Shown: positions 12,126-24,301, counted from the first letter of the stretch. The stretch is DNA of 64,000 nucleotides from Closterium sp. NIES-65 (GCA_948144175.1 CANXME010002068.1:248001-312000), one strand, 5' to 3'. Notes: generated by a model not told the origin, from the letters alone. Translations and numbers: made by a program.

Positions 12126-12256
12126 TGACGAGAAGTGAGAATGGATGGATGAATTATGAAAGAGCTGAGTACAAGTACTAACCCTAATTGGGTTGTACCC
12201 CGTATGGGCTACCCCACTATAGCCTATACAAATGTATAAGCTATAATGTTCTGACA
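12126..12256 (-). repeat. 3' LTR of copia C
   Basis: 131 bp. In element orientation it starts TGTCAGAACATTATAG and ends CTCGTCA. Eight differences from the 5' LTR. Confidence 0.94.
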
Positions 12257-12284
12257 CACCCCCATAGGCAAAGTGGGGGAGAAC
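12257..12284 (-). promoter_or_regulatory. Polypurine tract hairpin of copia C
   Basis: Same CCCCCAC...ATGGGGGTG block as in copia B, directly next to the 3' LTR. Confidence 0.72.
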
Positions 12285-12461
12285 AAGCGGTCACAAGACC
12301 AGACAAGCAAAGCAAAGCAAAGCAAGCTCAGGGTGGATCACAAAGTCACCACACAGTCCGAGCACAAGAGTAGGGCCACAAGGCCAGTTCACATGCAAGA
12401 GCATATATATAAAGGTAAAACAAGCAAGAGCAGGTATAGAAAGAATACCGTACAAACAAGA

Positions 12462-15400
12462 TCAAGAAGTGAACAAGTGAGGCCAGGTAGGCACAAGACC
12501 TAGCACAGTACAGAAACGCTGATGATCACAAGGCGGAAGGGCCTTGGTGAAGATATCAGCAGTGTTGGCCTTAGAGGCCACGTAGGTGAGGTGGAGCTGA
12601 CCACGCTGCTGCAGCTCACGAGACAGGAAGTAGCGGAGAGCAGTGTGCTTCGTTCTGTGCTCAAGTCTATGCTCCCGACACAAGGCCAGCATGGCCTTGT
12701 TGTCTACGTACAGAACAAGAGGAGAACGAGGCTGCTCTCCTAGGTCAATCAGAAGGTAGGTGAGCCAGCGTAGCTCCTGTGCAGCCATGGCCCCTGCGTA
12801 GATCTCAGCCTCACAGCTGGAGCCGAGAACAGAGGACGAGCAGGTAGACCGCCACGAAACAGAGCCGGAGCCAAGGCTGAAGGTGTAACCCTTTGACAAC
12901 CGTTGCATAGCCTTGTCGTCAGCCCAGGAAGCGTCAGCGTGACCTGTGAGGACTACTCAACGTCGCTCTCCAAGCACTAGCCCCATGCCCGACGTACTGC
13001 ACACGTAGCGCAACACCCTCTTCGCTGCAGCCATATGCTCTGGTCTGTGTCTCCCAGGAGCAACATAGCGTGCCAAGATGCTAAGAGGGTATGCAAGGTC
13101 TGGTCGTGTGCAGGTCATCAGGTACATGAGGCAGCCAACAAGCTCTGGGTACGGGCCACTCGACTCTACGGACTCATTCGAAGGCAGAGCTGAGAGCGAG
13201 TGACCTATAGCCAGAGGAGTGGCCTGTGCTGAGGACCAGGTGAAGCCGAAGCGCTGAAGGACCTGCTGCACCATGTGTGACTGAGTCAGGGTAATGGTGC
13301 ACTGTGCTCTGTCCCGGGTGATATGCAAGCCAAGGTAGCTGCGCAGTTCACCCAGGTGTGTCTACGTGTGTCTCTTCTGCAGCTCGGACTTCACGTGGGC
13401 GAGTCCAGCAGTGTCAGCAGTGGCAAAGACCAAGTCGTTGACGTACACAAGGATGTAGAACGGCGGCAAGGAGGTGTCGGTGCGTAGAAACAGTGACGGG
13501 TCGGCTGTAGAAGGAGCTAACCCAAGAGCTGCAAGTGTAGTCCTCAGTGTGTCGTGCCACTCACGAGGCGCCTGACAGAGACCGTAGACTGGCCGCCGGA
13601 GGCTCCACTGGGTACCAGGAGGAAACGACCCAGTGAAGCCAGGAGGGCGGCGCAGCCAGATCTCCTCGTGCAGGCTGCCCTGCAGGAAAGCTGTGCTGAA
13701 GTCAAGAGAGTGAAGCTCGTAGTCGCGTTGAGCGGCTATGTGCAGCAGCACCCGAAGAGTGGTCATCTTCGGGGTGGGAGAGAAGGTCTGAAAGTAGTCA
13801 ACTCCCTGCCGCTGACTGAAGCCTCGAGCCACGTAACGCGCCTTGAAGATATGCGGAGAGCCAAGCGGCCGCTTCACCCTGAATATCCACATCCCACTGA
13901 CGATGTTCGCCCCAGGTGGGGGAACCTCGTCGACGTAGGTGTCTGTGGACTTCCAAGAAGCCATCTCTGCGTCCATGGCCGACTGCGACTGAGAGGAGTA
14001 GGGACCCTCGATAGCTTCAGCGTACGATCGAGGAGTCGGGATGTCTGGTGCATCCGGGTCTCCCTCAGGGGCAATCAGCGAGGACAAGAGATGGGGCAAA
14101 GCAGCATCAAAGCACTAGAACTCCTCCTGCCTGTCCTCAAGGACGTCCGTGCTAAGAGCACACTCACCCCCTGACGGACGGAGGACAGACAGACTCAAAC
14201 GCAGCAACAAGACTGGCAGCGTAGTCTAGACGACAGCGAGCAGCGAAGTCGACAAGCTCAGCAACTAGAGCAGACGCAGTAGTGGACTCAAAGGAAGGGT
14301 CAGTGACAACAGTAGCAAGAAGGCGCGTGACGGAAGGACTAGCAGCAGAAAGGGAGTCGGACTCCGGGTCAGCAAGAGAAGGAAGAGTGGACCCTGGAGG
14401 AGACGGCAAAGGGACACGCAGAGGAGCAGTGGACAGACGCAGTGCCATCTGGTGTGTGCCGGGGACTGCTGGAGGACGCGGATGCGCAGTATGACCACTA
14501 GTGCGAGCAGCACGAACAGGCGACGCAGGACGAGACGCAGGCTCACGACGCTCAGCAAGACCTCCAGTAGGACCAGTGTAGGGAGAAGGAGCAGGTAGCG
14601 GGGAGGCGGGCTGTAACTGGGACTGCGACTGGACAGGCTGCGGACACTCTAAGGGAGGAGCAGGACCAGTAGAGGGAGGGAGACCAAGAACCTGCTTGAG
14701 GAGGGGAACGAAGTACGGCCTCGGCCGCGCAGCGCCTCCAAAACAAGCAAGGACGGCACCAGGACCCCCACTGGCAGCACCAGCGCCAGCAGAACCTCCA
14801 GATCCTACAGCGCCAACTCCAGGACCCTCAGAAGCACCAGCGCCAGCAGCACCGCCAGCGCCAACACCCCCGGCAGCTCCAACTCCTGTAGAAACGTCAG
14901 CACCAGCTGCCTTAGCAACACCCCCAGACGTGCCAGCACCAGTAGAAACACCAGCGCCGACACCCCCAGCAGCTCCACCCCCAGCAACACCAGCACCAAC
15001 AGCAGCTCTAGTAGGACTAACTCTTGTAGCTCCAGCACCACCCCTATTCTTAGTAGCACGTCTCCAGCGGCGGGCAAACCAATCGCGTAGCTCCTATGGA
15101 GAAAGCGGCTCCCGCCTTGACAAAGCACCGCCGACAGCCACACGAGCAGACCCAGCACCCCCAGGCCCAGCACCCCCAGGCTCAGCACCCCCAGTCTCAA
15201 CACCCCCAGACTCAGCATCCTTAGGCTCAGCACCCCCAGTCTTAGCACCCCTATGTTGAGCACCCCCCGTCTCAGCACCCCAAGACTCAGCACCCACAGA
15301 ACCGGCACCCGCAGGCTCAGCACCTCTAGCAGCACCAGAGTCAACAGCTACCTCGACAGGCTCGACCGCGTCTACCTGGGACACACCTGAAGGGGCGGGA

Positions 15401-18345
15401 CCCTGAGGAGGGAGGGGGTCTACCTGGGTAGCACTTGGCGCAAGAAAGAGCGGCGGGGGGGGGAGGGGCGCAGTGCTGTAGGGGAAGAGACGGTAGTAAG
15501 GCACCGACTCGTCAAAGGTGACGTCCTGGGAGGACAGAACACGGCGCGAGGTGGGGTGGTAAAACCGCCAGCCAGGCGCGTCGGGGGGGAAGCCAAGGAA
15601 GACGCAGGGAGCAGCACGGGGGGACAGCTTGTGCACAGACGAGTCGCGGACAAACGCCCGAGATCCCCATACCCGAAACGCAGACGCATCGCCAACCTTC
15701 CCGGTCCACCGCAAGGCGGGGGAGGTCTCTGGCAAGGAGATTCGGGGCTGCAGGTTGAGCTGATGCGCGGCGTACTGAACCGCAAACGGCCACAGGAAAT
15801 GGGGGGCAGCCGCATGCATCATGACGTACGAGCGACGTCCATGACCATGCCAATTCGGCGCTCAGCAATCCCATTTTGCTGTGGAGAGGCCGAAAGCGTG
15901 AAGGTCTGGCGGATGCCCTGTGCACGACAGAAGGCTCCCAGATGGGCGGAGGAAAACTCCCCGCCTCTGTCCGAGTGCAGACGCAGAACAGGAAAGTCCG
16001 AGCCGAAACTCTCTCTGAGCTGGAGACGAGCTGCGCGGATCCAGTTGATCAACACCTCAGTGACATCACCCTTGCTGCGCAAGGGGAAGACTACGGTGTA
16101 ACGCGAGTAGTCGTCAACCACCAGCACAAAGTACCGCTCTCGTCCTTGCCCATTAACGCGGGCTGGGCCCCACACGTCCATGTGAAGAGTCTCTGTCGGA
16201 GGAAACTCGGAGGAGTGAGGGGCGGCGCGCTGTCGCCCCTCGACGCAGGGGACGCAGGTAGGGCCAGGCCTCGAAGGAAGGGGAGGGAGAGACGGAGGAA
16301 GACCAGAGATAAGGACACGGGAGGCCATGCCTCCGAGACAAGGCAAGGAAGGGTGACCAAGGCGGTGGTGCCAGAGGAGAGTCTGGTGGGACAGCAGACT
16401 CAGGACCAGACCTGGACGCCGCAGCAAATACCTGACTCGACGCAGCAACCTGGGCAGACTCAGCAGCAGGAGGAGACGCAGTAGTAAGGGTGTACAGGCT
16501 CGACCCTGGCCGACGGGTGAACGTGGCCAGGTGTCGACCTGTCCGAGCACACGTGCAGTGGGTCACTCGCTGACTCGCAGGAGTGAACTGGTCGACCCCT
16601 CGATCCTGTAGGTCCGCTCCACTAACCAAATTCATAGAGAACGAGGGGAGGTACAGACCAGACAGGGTGCGAGAGGGGGCCGCAGGGCACGGAAGGACAG
16701 TGGAGAAGCTAGCAAGGACAGGACCCCCAGAGGGGTCTGCCAGGGAGACTGCAACCGGCCGACTAAGAGGCGTAAGAGTGGGACGCACCCGAGTCCAGGG
16801 TGAAGGTGTGGAGGGCCTGAGTCGAAGCAGTACCTGAGAGAGCACACTCACCAACACCTGGGGCTGGAGACGGACTAGCACCAAGAGCAGCAGTCTCACC
16901 AGCACCTAGCGCACAAGCCTCAATGCCCGGGTCATGCGGTACACACAGGTAACAGGCACCCTCAACACTATCAGCAACAGCATACATGGCAGCAAGAATA
17001 GCATCAAAGTCAAGATCAAAGACAGCAACCCCGGCCTTGGCCAGATCTCCCCAGCGAGGGATCTCTGACGCCTCAGGGAACTGGCGACGCCACGCGTCCG
17101 TCAGGCAACCAAAGCAGCGCTGGGTGGAGTGCGGACCTCCGCACTGCTCACCAGTGCGGTAGCCGGTACGGAGAACGTAGGAGCAGGGACCAAAAACCCC
17201 ACCTCATTGGCGTGTAGTGTACCACTTACGAAGCTGCTGAGGGGACATGGTTATACCGCTCCACTGCTGCTGCTTGCGCTGACCACCACCGGAGCCAATC
17301 CTCGGTGCAGAGTCGCGACTCGCACCACCACCGCCGTTGCCGCCGCCGCCGCCGCCGCCACCGCTGCCTCCGCCGCCTCCGCCTTCTCCACTACCTCCGC
17401 CGCCTCCGCTCACTCCGCCACCTCCACCGCCTCTGCCGCCTCCACTGCCGCCGCCGCCACCACCACCCCCGGCACCACTCCCACCACCACCCCCACTCCC
17501 TCCAACGCCTCAACCACCACCTCCACCGCCCCCTCCACCCCCTCCAGAGCCCTTGCCCCCCTTGCCCTTGCCGGTGCAGCGTCTCCCACTCGAGGCAGAC
17601 GGAGCGCCGACTGACTCGAAACCAACGAGGTCGGCCACAGCAGCAGAGGCAACAGAGGGCAAGAGGGGGGAGGGAGAACGCCCCTCAAAGACGGGCGTGC
17701 GAGGGTCACCACAAGAGGCTCCTACAGCGACTATGCTCTTCTCTATCGCTAAAAGGGCCTTCTCGAGGAGGTCAACGGTGAGAGTGGTGGGGCAAACAGA
17801 GAGGAAGTGGTCCCTGACTACGCGCAGAGAGTCAGGGAGCTGGGTCACTATGTAGTATAGGGTGATGTACATGGGGGGGGGGGTTCTTGGCGCAGAACTC
17901 AGTAGGAAGCGCAGCGCGGTAGCGAGTCTCAAGAGTGCGGAGGTGCGTAATGAGGTCAGCGACTGTGGGAAAGGCAGCAAGGTCAGGGAAGAGGAAGGGA
18001 AGCATGAGGCGGCTTAGTGCAGCAGTGGCAGGGGAAGAGTAGCGTGCAACTACAGCGTCGTATAAGGTCTGAGCACTCTTGTACTGGCTAAAGTGCGCAC
18101 GCTCAGTGGTCGGTAAGTGGCTGCAAACAGCAAGGCGAGCAGCAGCATCACGTGTGGCCCACTGTGAGCGAACAGTGGCGTCAGCATCAGCAGCAGGGGC
18201 AGGGGAGGCACCAGAAGTGAGGTCAAACAGGGAGAGGCCGTCTGCCCTATCGCACTGCAGAAAAAAGCTGTAGATCATCTACCCAGACCTCAAAGTCCAC
18301 TGCCCGACCCTCAGCGTCAAAAGTGAGAACGCTAGGGGAAGCCAT
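12462..18345 (-). pseudogene. gag-pol of copia C (heavily degraded)
   Basis: Starts at ATG 18345 (MASPSVLTFDAEGRA). A frameshift near 18258 breaks LQLFLQCDR. An eleven-C run (plus-strand G at 17873-17883) shifts the frame after KNPPP. A TGA follows QLRKWYTTRQ (~17203). The protease DSGASHS is followed by a break near 16790. The frame changes before the HHRLGHPS region (~16400) and after VMDVARTS (~15820). TAG interrupts the REPLSP-ELRDWF linker motif (~15094). RT (13362-14099) keeps the fold but reads YVNDL where sister copies have YVDDL, so a catalytic Asp is lost. RNase H is spread over 12462-13328 in more than one frame. Integrase motifs [17 protein letters not shown] and QQNGIAERR survive. 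Confidence 0.9.
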
Positions 18346-18389
18346 AACAGCAGTAGGCAGGCAGTCAGCGCAGTGAGGCAGAGATTGAG

Positions 18390-19540
18390 CTCTTACCAGG
18401 CAGGTGGGGCTATCGGGCTGCTCGGCGGCTCGGCTGCAGGGCGGCTCGACTGCCGGGCGGCTCGGCTGCACTGGCGGCTCGGCTGCTGGGCGGCCCGGCT
18501 GCTGGGCGGCTCGGCTGCTGGGCGGCTCGGCTGCTTTGCGGCTCGGCTGCATGGTGCTGGGCTGCTCGGCTGTCGGGCGGCTCGGCTGCTGGGCGGCTTG
18601 GCTGCCTGGCGGCTTGGTTGCTCGGCGATTCGGGCGGTCGGGACGGGGCCGTAGCAAGGGCCTTAGTGGGGCCGCAGTGGGGCCGCAGTGGGGCCAAAGT
18701 GGGGCCGACGGGGCCTTAGCGGGGCCGTAGCGGGGCCGACGGGGCCGTAGCGGGGCAGTAGCGGGCTCCGCAACGGGGCCTAAGAGGGGCAGACGGGGCC
18801 GAAGTGGGGCCGTAGCGGGGCCAACAGGGCCGACGGGGCCGTAGCTGGGGCCGTAGCGGGGCCGACATGGCCGTAGCGGGGCTGTAGCGGGGCCGTAATG
18901 GGGCCGAAGTGGGGGCCGACGGGGCCTAAGTGGGGCCGCAACGGGGCCGACGGAGCCGTAGCGAGGCCTAAGCGGGGCTGTAGCGGGGCCGACGGGGCCT
19001 AAGCGGGGCCGACGGTGGGCTATGCGGGGCCGACGGGGCCGTAGCGGGGCTGTAGCGGGGCCGCAACGGGGCCGAAGTGGGGGCCGACGGGGCCTAAGCG
19101 GGGCCGCACCGGGGCCGACGGGGCCTAAGCGGGGCCGCAGCGGGGCCGACGGGGCCTAAGCGGGGCCGACGGTGGGCTAAGCGGGGCCGACGGGGCCGTA
19201 GCGGAGCTGTAGCGGGGCCGCAACGGGGTCCAAGTGGGGCCGAAGGGGCCTAAGCGAGGCCGCAACGGGGCCGACGGGGCCTAAGCAGGGTCAATCGGGG
19301 CCGTAGCGGGGCCTAAGCGGGGCTATAGCGGGGCCGACGGGGCCTAAGCGGGGCCGACGGTAGGCTAAGCGGGGCCGACGGGGCCGAAGTGAGGGGCCGA
19401 CGGGGCCTAAGCGGGGCCGACGGGGCCTAAGCGGGGCCAACGGGGCCGTAGCGGGGCCAACGGTGGGCGGCTCGAGGGGCAGTAAGGGCGTCCAAAAGGC
19501 GTCTGGGGGCGCTACTCGGGTTAGGAGGTAAGCGCGCTCC
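18390..19540 (-). repeat. leader minisatellite of copia C
   Basis: Two repeat zones. 18415-18640 has GGGCGGCTCGGCTGCTG-type units. 18650-19480 has GGGGCCGACGGGGCCTAAGC-type units with variants (GTAGCGGGGCC). With about 1.1 kb of repeats, C has one of the longest leaders in the window. Confidence 0.87.
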
Positions 19541-19564
19541 GGGTAGAGGAGAAAAAAGTAAGTG

Positions 19565-19609
19565 ATGGGCCCTAGGCAGTATTCCCACTCGGGAACCTGC
19601 TCGATACCA
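19565..19609 (-). promoter_or_regulatory. PBS, hairpin and GGGCCC motif of copia C
   Basis: Minus strand: primer site TGGTATCGAGC (19599-19609), hairpin TTCCC-GAGT-GGGAA (19582-19595), then CCTAGGGCCCATC (GGGCCC at 19567-19572). Here the box continues as CAT rather than CAC. Confidence 0.8.
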
Positions 19610-19740
19610 TGACGAGAAGTGAGAATGGATGGATGAATTATGAAAGAGTTGGGTACAAGTACTAACCCTAGTGGGGATGTACCCCATATGGGCTACCCCA
19701 CTACAGCCTACACAAATGTATAAGCTATAATGTTCTGACA
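19610..19740 (-). repeat. 5' LTR of copia C
   Basis: 131 bp, directly followed by the AGCAC duplication at 19741-19745. Confidence 0.94.
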
Positions 19741-21135
19741 AGCACAGATGACGTGCATAGGGTTCTAAACATGTCATAACAGCAAGATCTAACGAACTAT
19801 ATCATGGACCGTTGACAACTAAAAGACAATCACATGCTCAGCTCAGTTTAGCCAAAAGATTACATGAAATGTTGAAACCTAAACTAAGAGCTTAGAATCT
19901 AATGACACGTGATTAAAACTAGGATACGAGATTATAGTTAATCTAGCTTTTAACAACTAACTTACTTCTACTTAATAGCCTAGGGTTCTGACCTATTTGT
20001 GGTAGGTAGGAGCAGCGTCACTAGAGGGTGTACGTTGGGAAAAGCTCTAGCAGCGAGAGGAAAGGGAGGGAGGAAAAAAAGAGCATTCAAACCCTAAAGT
20101 AGCGTCAAATTCGTCGCGCTTATTTCTTACGTTAGTCTTAGTCTAGCTTATAATCATCTAAGTTAGTCCTAAATAGCTTAGAACGTTTCTCACCTTATCG
20201 TGGTACTAGATCGTTATTGAGGGGCGGGTGTCAACCAAGCTCCACCAGCGAGGGGACGTCAGAGAAGAAAAGGAGAAATTGAAACCTTCGGGCTGGTTCA
20301 ATCCCGTCGCAATAATAATTATATAATCAATTGCGACAGTTGTACATCGTAGATGCCTTGGTCAGACGGCAGAAAATGGTTGAGCAATTGAGAGGTTCCA
20401 GGTTCGAAACATCAAGTTTTGAATCTACAAACGGCTTTTGAACTCACAATAAAGATAATATTTCATAGGTTGTAAATAGCGCGTCTGTCGCAATCGTTGT
20501 AGGTTGTCCCGTTATCGGAAGGTGTAGGGCTTGATACTTTGTACAACCATTTTACAAACCCATACAGAACGAACAACATTAAAGTTACAAGCATCAAGTT
20601 GTGTATAAGTTCTAAACCAGATAAAATATGTGTTTTTGCAAAACAGCTTCGCAACCCTTAGACCATTTCGTCGCCTCTTTTTGTTGTTGTTATTGTTTTT
20701 TTTTTTTTCTTTTTTTTTTTTCTTTTTTTTTTTCTCCTGTGACTGTCCAGGTGCTGGTACTTTTGCCTTGTATGGAAGCTCCATGGCCCTGGTACTCTCG
20801 ATGATTGCAGCGTTTTTGCTCTAGATGGAACCACAATGGGTCTTCTTGGTGTTTCTACACCATGCTTGATCTAGCTTTTGTCCAGGGTTTGTTGGAAGTA
20901 GCTAGCCTGTCACATTCGTGGCGTTGTCAATGAAATTCATTTTCTACGGTTTCCCTACACTCCAAGGAATGTCGTAGTCCGGATTCCTTACCCTAAACCT
21001 CGAACCCGCGCAGCTCCATAACGCGTACAACGCTCTACCGTAGCCCGTTACTAGAATCAGTGCTCTCCATTTCGTCCGTCGCTTAGATTTTTTTCCTCAT
21101 GATGAGTAATGAGTTCTGTCACATGTGCAATCGCA
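19741..21135. other. Host intergenic region, no gene recognised
   Basis: AT-richer DNA to the right of copia C. No ORF here has recognisable domains. A weak tRNA-like segment lies at about 20351-20429 (A-box-like TGGTCAGACGG, B-box-like GGTTCGAAAC) but it does not fold as a proper tRNA. A polypyrimidine tract is listed separately. Confidence 0.6.
20680..20737 (+). repeat. Polypyrimidine (T/C) low-complexity tract
   Basis: A run of mostly T with a few C and G, read as poly-A/G on the other strand. It creates spurious lysine-rich ORFs. It could be the A-tail of an old retroposon, but no element body is recognisable. Confidence 0.8.
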
Positions 21136-21587
21136 AGGGCGTGTAAAATTTTAACGACCAGACGCTATGGCTGTTCATTTGGGCGCTTCTGGCGATTGCG
21201 AGGAATTAGGGTTACGTCGTTTAGAGTAGTCTCCTCGATTTTACCAAATAGCAGGGGTATTCTGCATAGAAATTGGACTCACTGAATTTAGGGACCTACT
21301 TAGATTCGTTTCCTCAGCGAGGAGTAAAACCTTTATGCTCGCCTAAGCTTAATGCTTTATTAAACACTATTGTCTAGGCCTCCTAGGCCCCTATATTCTT
21401 TCCCCGTTCGAATGCAGTAGTAAGAAAAATATATTTCGCTTTCAATTACGGGAATGGTTTGTGGCGGATGCCCACCGCGCTCGCGAAAATTCTGGCGGGG
21501 ATCGCTTACACGTTACATCATTTCGCAATCGCCAGAAACACGCAAAGGGCGGAAAATGGGTTAGGTCGTTACAATTTTACACGCCCT
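21136..21587. mobile_element. Non-autonomous TIR element upstream of the desaturase-like gene
   Basis: A 452-bp segment with 24-bp terminal inverted repeats (21136-21159 and 21564-21587) that differ at one base and start AGGGCGTGTAAAATT. A second inverted pair, TTCTGGCGATTGCG, lies inside (21187-21200 and 21524-21537). It has no ORF for a transposase. I could not find a target-site duplication, so the superfamily is undetermined. It ends about 90 bp before the TATA box at 21675. Confidence 0.68.
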
Positions 21588-21673
21588 AACAAAAGTTAGC
21601 AGCTTCGCGCCCCCATCACGTTGCAGTCGAGGGAATATCGGGGCTCCAAACGCACTGCATGCATGCCAGGAAA

Positions 21674-21683
21674 CATATATAAA
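21674..21683 (+). promoter_or_regulatory. Candidate TATA box of the desaturase-like gene
   Basis: CATATATAAATTT in a locally AT-rich pocket within GC-rich sequence, about 620 bp upstream of the preferred ATG at 22298. That distance implies a long or intron-containing 5' UTR. Placement is an inference. No start-site data exist in the sequence. Confidence 0.45.
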
Positions 21684-22297
21684 TTTCCAAGCTGGAATCC
21701 GTGGTTAGAAAATTATCCGCGCCCCACTGTGGCAAGGCAATCCGGACTAGTAGCAGCAGTTAGCTCTTCATCCAGCTTCACACTCGGCGTCGCGCGCTCC
21801 GATTCTCCTGTCCGAGCCACGCTCTGCCAGCACAGCCAGGAAAGCAAAGGTAGCTGCTGGCGCGCACCTACCAAACGCGTGTCATCTCACGAATACTCAA
21901 TGGAAGCCGTGGTTCACTCTGGAACCTTCACTGCTTATCGCGATCCTCGCGATCGTCATGATGATCGTGTCACGCCATCGAGAAACTCGCTCAAGCCAGA
22001 GCAGCGCCGCACTGCGGCAGTGGGTGTCAGTGGCGATTCGTTTCTTGCCGGAGCGCCCCGAAGACTGAATTCCTCCTGTCCGAACACACGAGAGTAATTT
22101 AGCAGCGCTCCCACGACCAGTTGAGCTGCTGTGACTCAGAACTTGGGGTTACACGTCGTGACCGATTGATCCTATCTGCTGAGCTTACATGTCCGTCCCT
22201 CGCGGCTAGAAATAGCAGAGCTGGTGGTACTACGAGGAAGAGTTCTCGTGCTTGCAAGTATTCATTTCGCTTCTGCCCCTGCTGCTGCCGCGGAATC

Positions 22298-23717
22298 ATG
22301 GCTGCATCCGGAATTCCTGCAGCCCTTTTCAAATCGTGGACATCTCTTGGAGCAGATGGCCCATCACCATGGCAACCGCAATCTCATATGTCCAGCAGTC
22401 AGGGCGATTCAGCCAGATCCGCCGCCAGTACTAGTAGTAGCTCCAGCTCCGTGCACGCCGATCAGGCTAATGTTCCGTTCCACTCGGAAATACTCAACCA
22501 AGGAGATTCAAATCCAGGAAAACTCACTTCACTAACTGGGCTACTCCTAAGGGTTCTTCCGCAGACAGCAATGGCAGGTGACATGGTGGCAACAGCAACC
22601 CCATCAAATGGTTCCAACAACAGAGGTCTATCGGAACTCCTGACCTGCTGCTGCATCGCTGTTCTCGGCGCCTTAGCTGCAACTCTCGCCCAATTCGTTG
22701 CAGAAACCTTCCTCTATCACCTCCTCACACTGCTGGAGCACCGATTTCCATCTCTCGGCGTGTGCCGAATCATCCCCAACGTGCCCTTCCGCCTGACGCA
22801 CTTTACCCGGCAGAACTTCCTCGCCGTCTTCGTCTCCCACCTCCCACTCTTTTTCCTCGTTGGGTACCTCTGGGAGGGTATCGTCGCACGCGCTGAGCTG
22901 GTGTTTCCCCCACGTGTGCTGCCCACGTGGGTGCTGGCGTGGGGTATCATGGTGGCACATGATGCGTGGTTCTTCTGGACGCACTCGCTCATGCACGTGA
23001 ATAAGACGCTGTACCGCGCGTTGCATGCCATGCACCACCGCACCACCACGGACCTTGGTGTATTTTCCACCTCCAATGCCGGTGAGCAATCTCTGCTGCA
23101 ACCTCTTCTGGCAATTTTGGTACGGTGATGAGGCAATTCTCTTTATGGCTACTGGATTAGCTAGCTCCTGGAGTTCCTCTTCACACTGCGGTTTTAGTAC
23201 CGTATGTTAATAAATTAAACCAAAGAAAACAAACAGATTCGAGCAGTGGATCTGTTTCCTTCTCGCCCTGCCTGGTAATCCTGCTCTGAATCCTCTCACG
23301 CAGCCTCTGTGTCCCTCCCCCCACCCCCACCCAACCACCCCTCTTCTCTCCACAGACCCTTTCGAGTTCATCCTAGATTGGTCGGCCTTCTACATGCTCT
23401 TCGTCCTCCTCCTCCACTCCCTACCCTCCTGGCGTCCCCTGGAGCTAGCCCTGGCCCTCATCCCAGTGGGCATGGTCAACACCATGGGCCATTGTGCCTA
23501 CCAACTTCCCCCCTTGGTCTTTGTGCCTCTCTCCTTCGGCATTCTGCTCACTCCTTGGGCTCAGCGCCCCACCACGCACTTCCTCCACCACCTGGATCCT
23601 CGCTATAATCGGTCCCTGTATTTCACTTGGTGGGATCGGATGGTGGGCACGTTCAAAGATGGGGATAAGGAGTTCCGTGCAAGGAAATGCATGCAGGATG
23701 GGAGGAAGGAAGAGTAG
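22298..23717 (+). CDS. Fatty-acid-hydroxylase / sterol-desaturase superfamily protein (2 exons)
   Basis: Membrane di-iron enzyme of the FA_hydroxylase family, likely in the ER. Exon 1 is 22298-23081, the intron 23082-23355 (GTGAGC...CACAG, 274 bp) and exon 2 23356-23717, giving 381 residues. The join makes FSTSNA-DPFEF. Histidine boxes: HDAWFFWTHSLMH and HAMHHR at the end of exon 1, GHCAYQL and HFLHHLDPRYN in exon 2. Hydrophobic segments precede the first box (ELLTCCCIAVLGALAATLAQ; FLAVFVSHLPLFFLVGYLW) and two lie in exon 2. The first ~100 residues are Ser-rich and lack family signal. I prefer the ATG at 22298 (ATCATGG) but an in-frame ATG at 22121 and one at 22571 are possible. The substrate (C-5 sterol, C-4 sterol or a fatty acyl chain) cannot be told from sequence. 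No disabling change is seen, so this is probably a working gene. Confidence 0.85.
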
Positions 23718-24301
23718 CTGGGTGTGGTGTAGAGAAGGAGGGTACATGTAAGAGAGGTTGTACAGGAACAGAATATGTAACATAGGGACTCCATGCATGG
23801 TACTGCACTAATGATGTATGCATTCGGTGGCTGTACATACCAATATCTCATATACCTGTAGGGCTAGAACTGTGAAAAATAGACATAGGACTGGTTGAGG
23901 TTGAGCATGTACCAGTATTTGGTTTGATGGTTGGGTTCTACACGAGAAACAATGCTGTCAATACCGGTAGCACATTTACCTCGACAACCATGTCAAATTA
24001 TGTTTCACAATTCTTGTTTCATAACGCAGGAAAATTATGTGCTAAAACGGTATTATGAATGATACACCACAGACGGATAGGACTTAGTAAATACCCAGAA
24101 AAGGAACCCGAAGATTTAGGGTATCCCACAAAACGCCCATCTAGATTCTGGACATACGGCCGAATATATCTCAGCGGACAAGCGACTCCGTCTGGGGGAG
24201 CTCCTGCCCGCGGGCAAAAAACATAAACCCCAGAAGGGCATGCATCCGGTCAGGGAGGCATCAACCCTGAACACGGGGAGGCATGGATTTAGGGTTGATG
24301 C
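23718..24301. other. 3' flank of the desaturase-like gene
   Basis: Presumed 3' UTR and intergenic DNA. I see no ORF with domains. The last five bases (24297-24301, GATGC) are the left target duplication of copia D. Confidence 0.55.

Larger units (their letters stand above)
12126..19740 (-). mobile_element. Complete Ty1/copia element C
   Basis: A 7615-bp element with 131-bp LTRs (12126-12256 and 19610-19740) differing at eight positions. It is flanked by the perfect duplication AGCAC (12121-12125 and 19741-19745). LTR divergence and many coding breaks mark it as older than B, G and H. Confidence 0.95.

Noticed and set aside
18650-19480. Leader arrays as CRISPR-like repeats
   Set aside because: Units are contiguous and drift in length, with no uniform spacers; the setting is eukaryotic retroelement leaders.
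20351-20429. tRNA gene or tRNA-derived SINE
   Set aside because: GTAGAT/ATCTAC ends and A/B-box-like words are present, but the T-stem does not pair, the anticodon arm is unclear and there is no SINE body or target duplication.
21621-22097. 158-residue ORF upstream of the desaturase-like gene
   Set aside because: No recognisable domain and it lies just after the TATA box, so it more likely reflects 5' UTR sequence.
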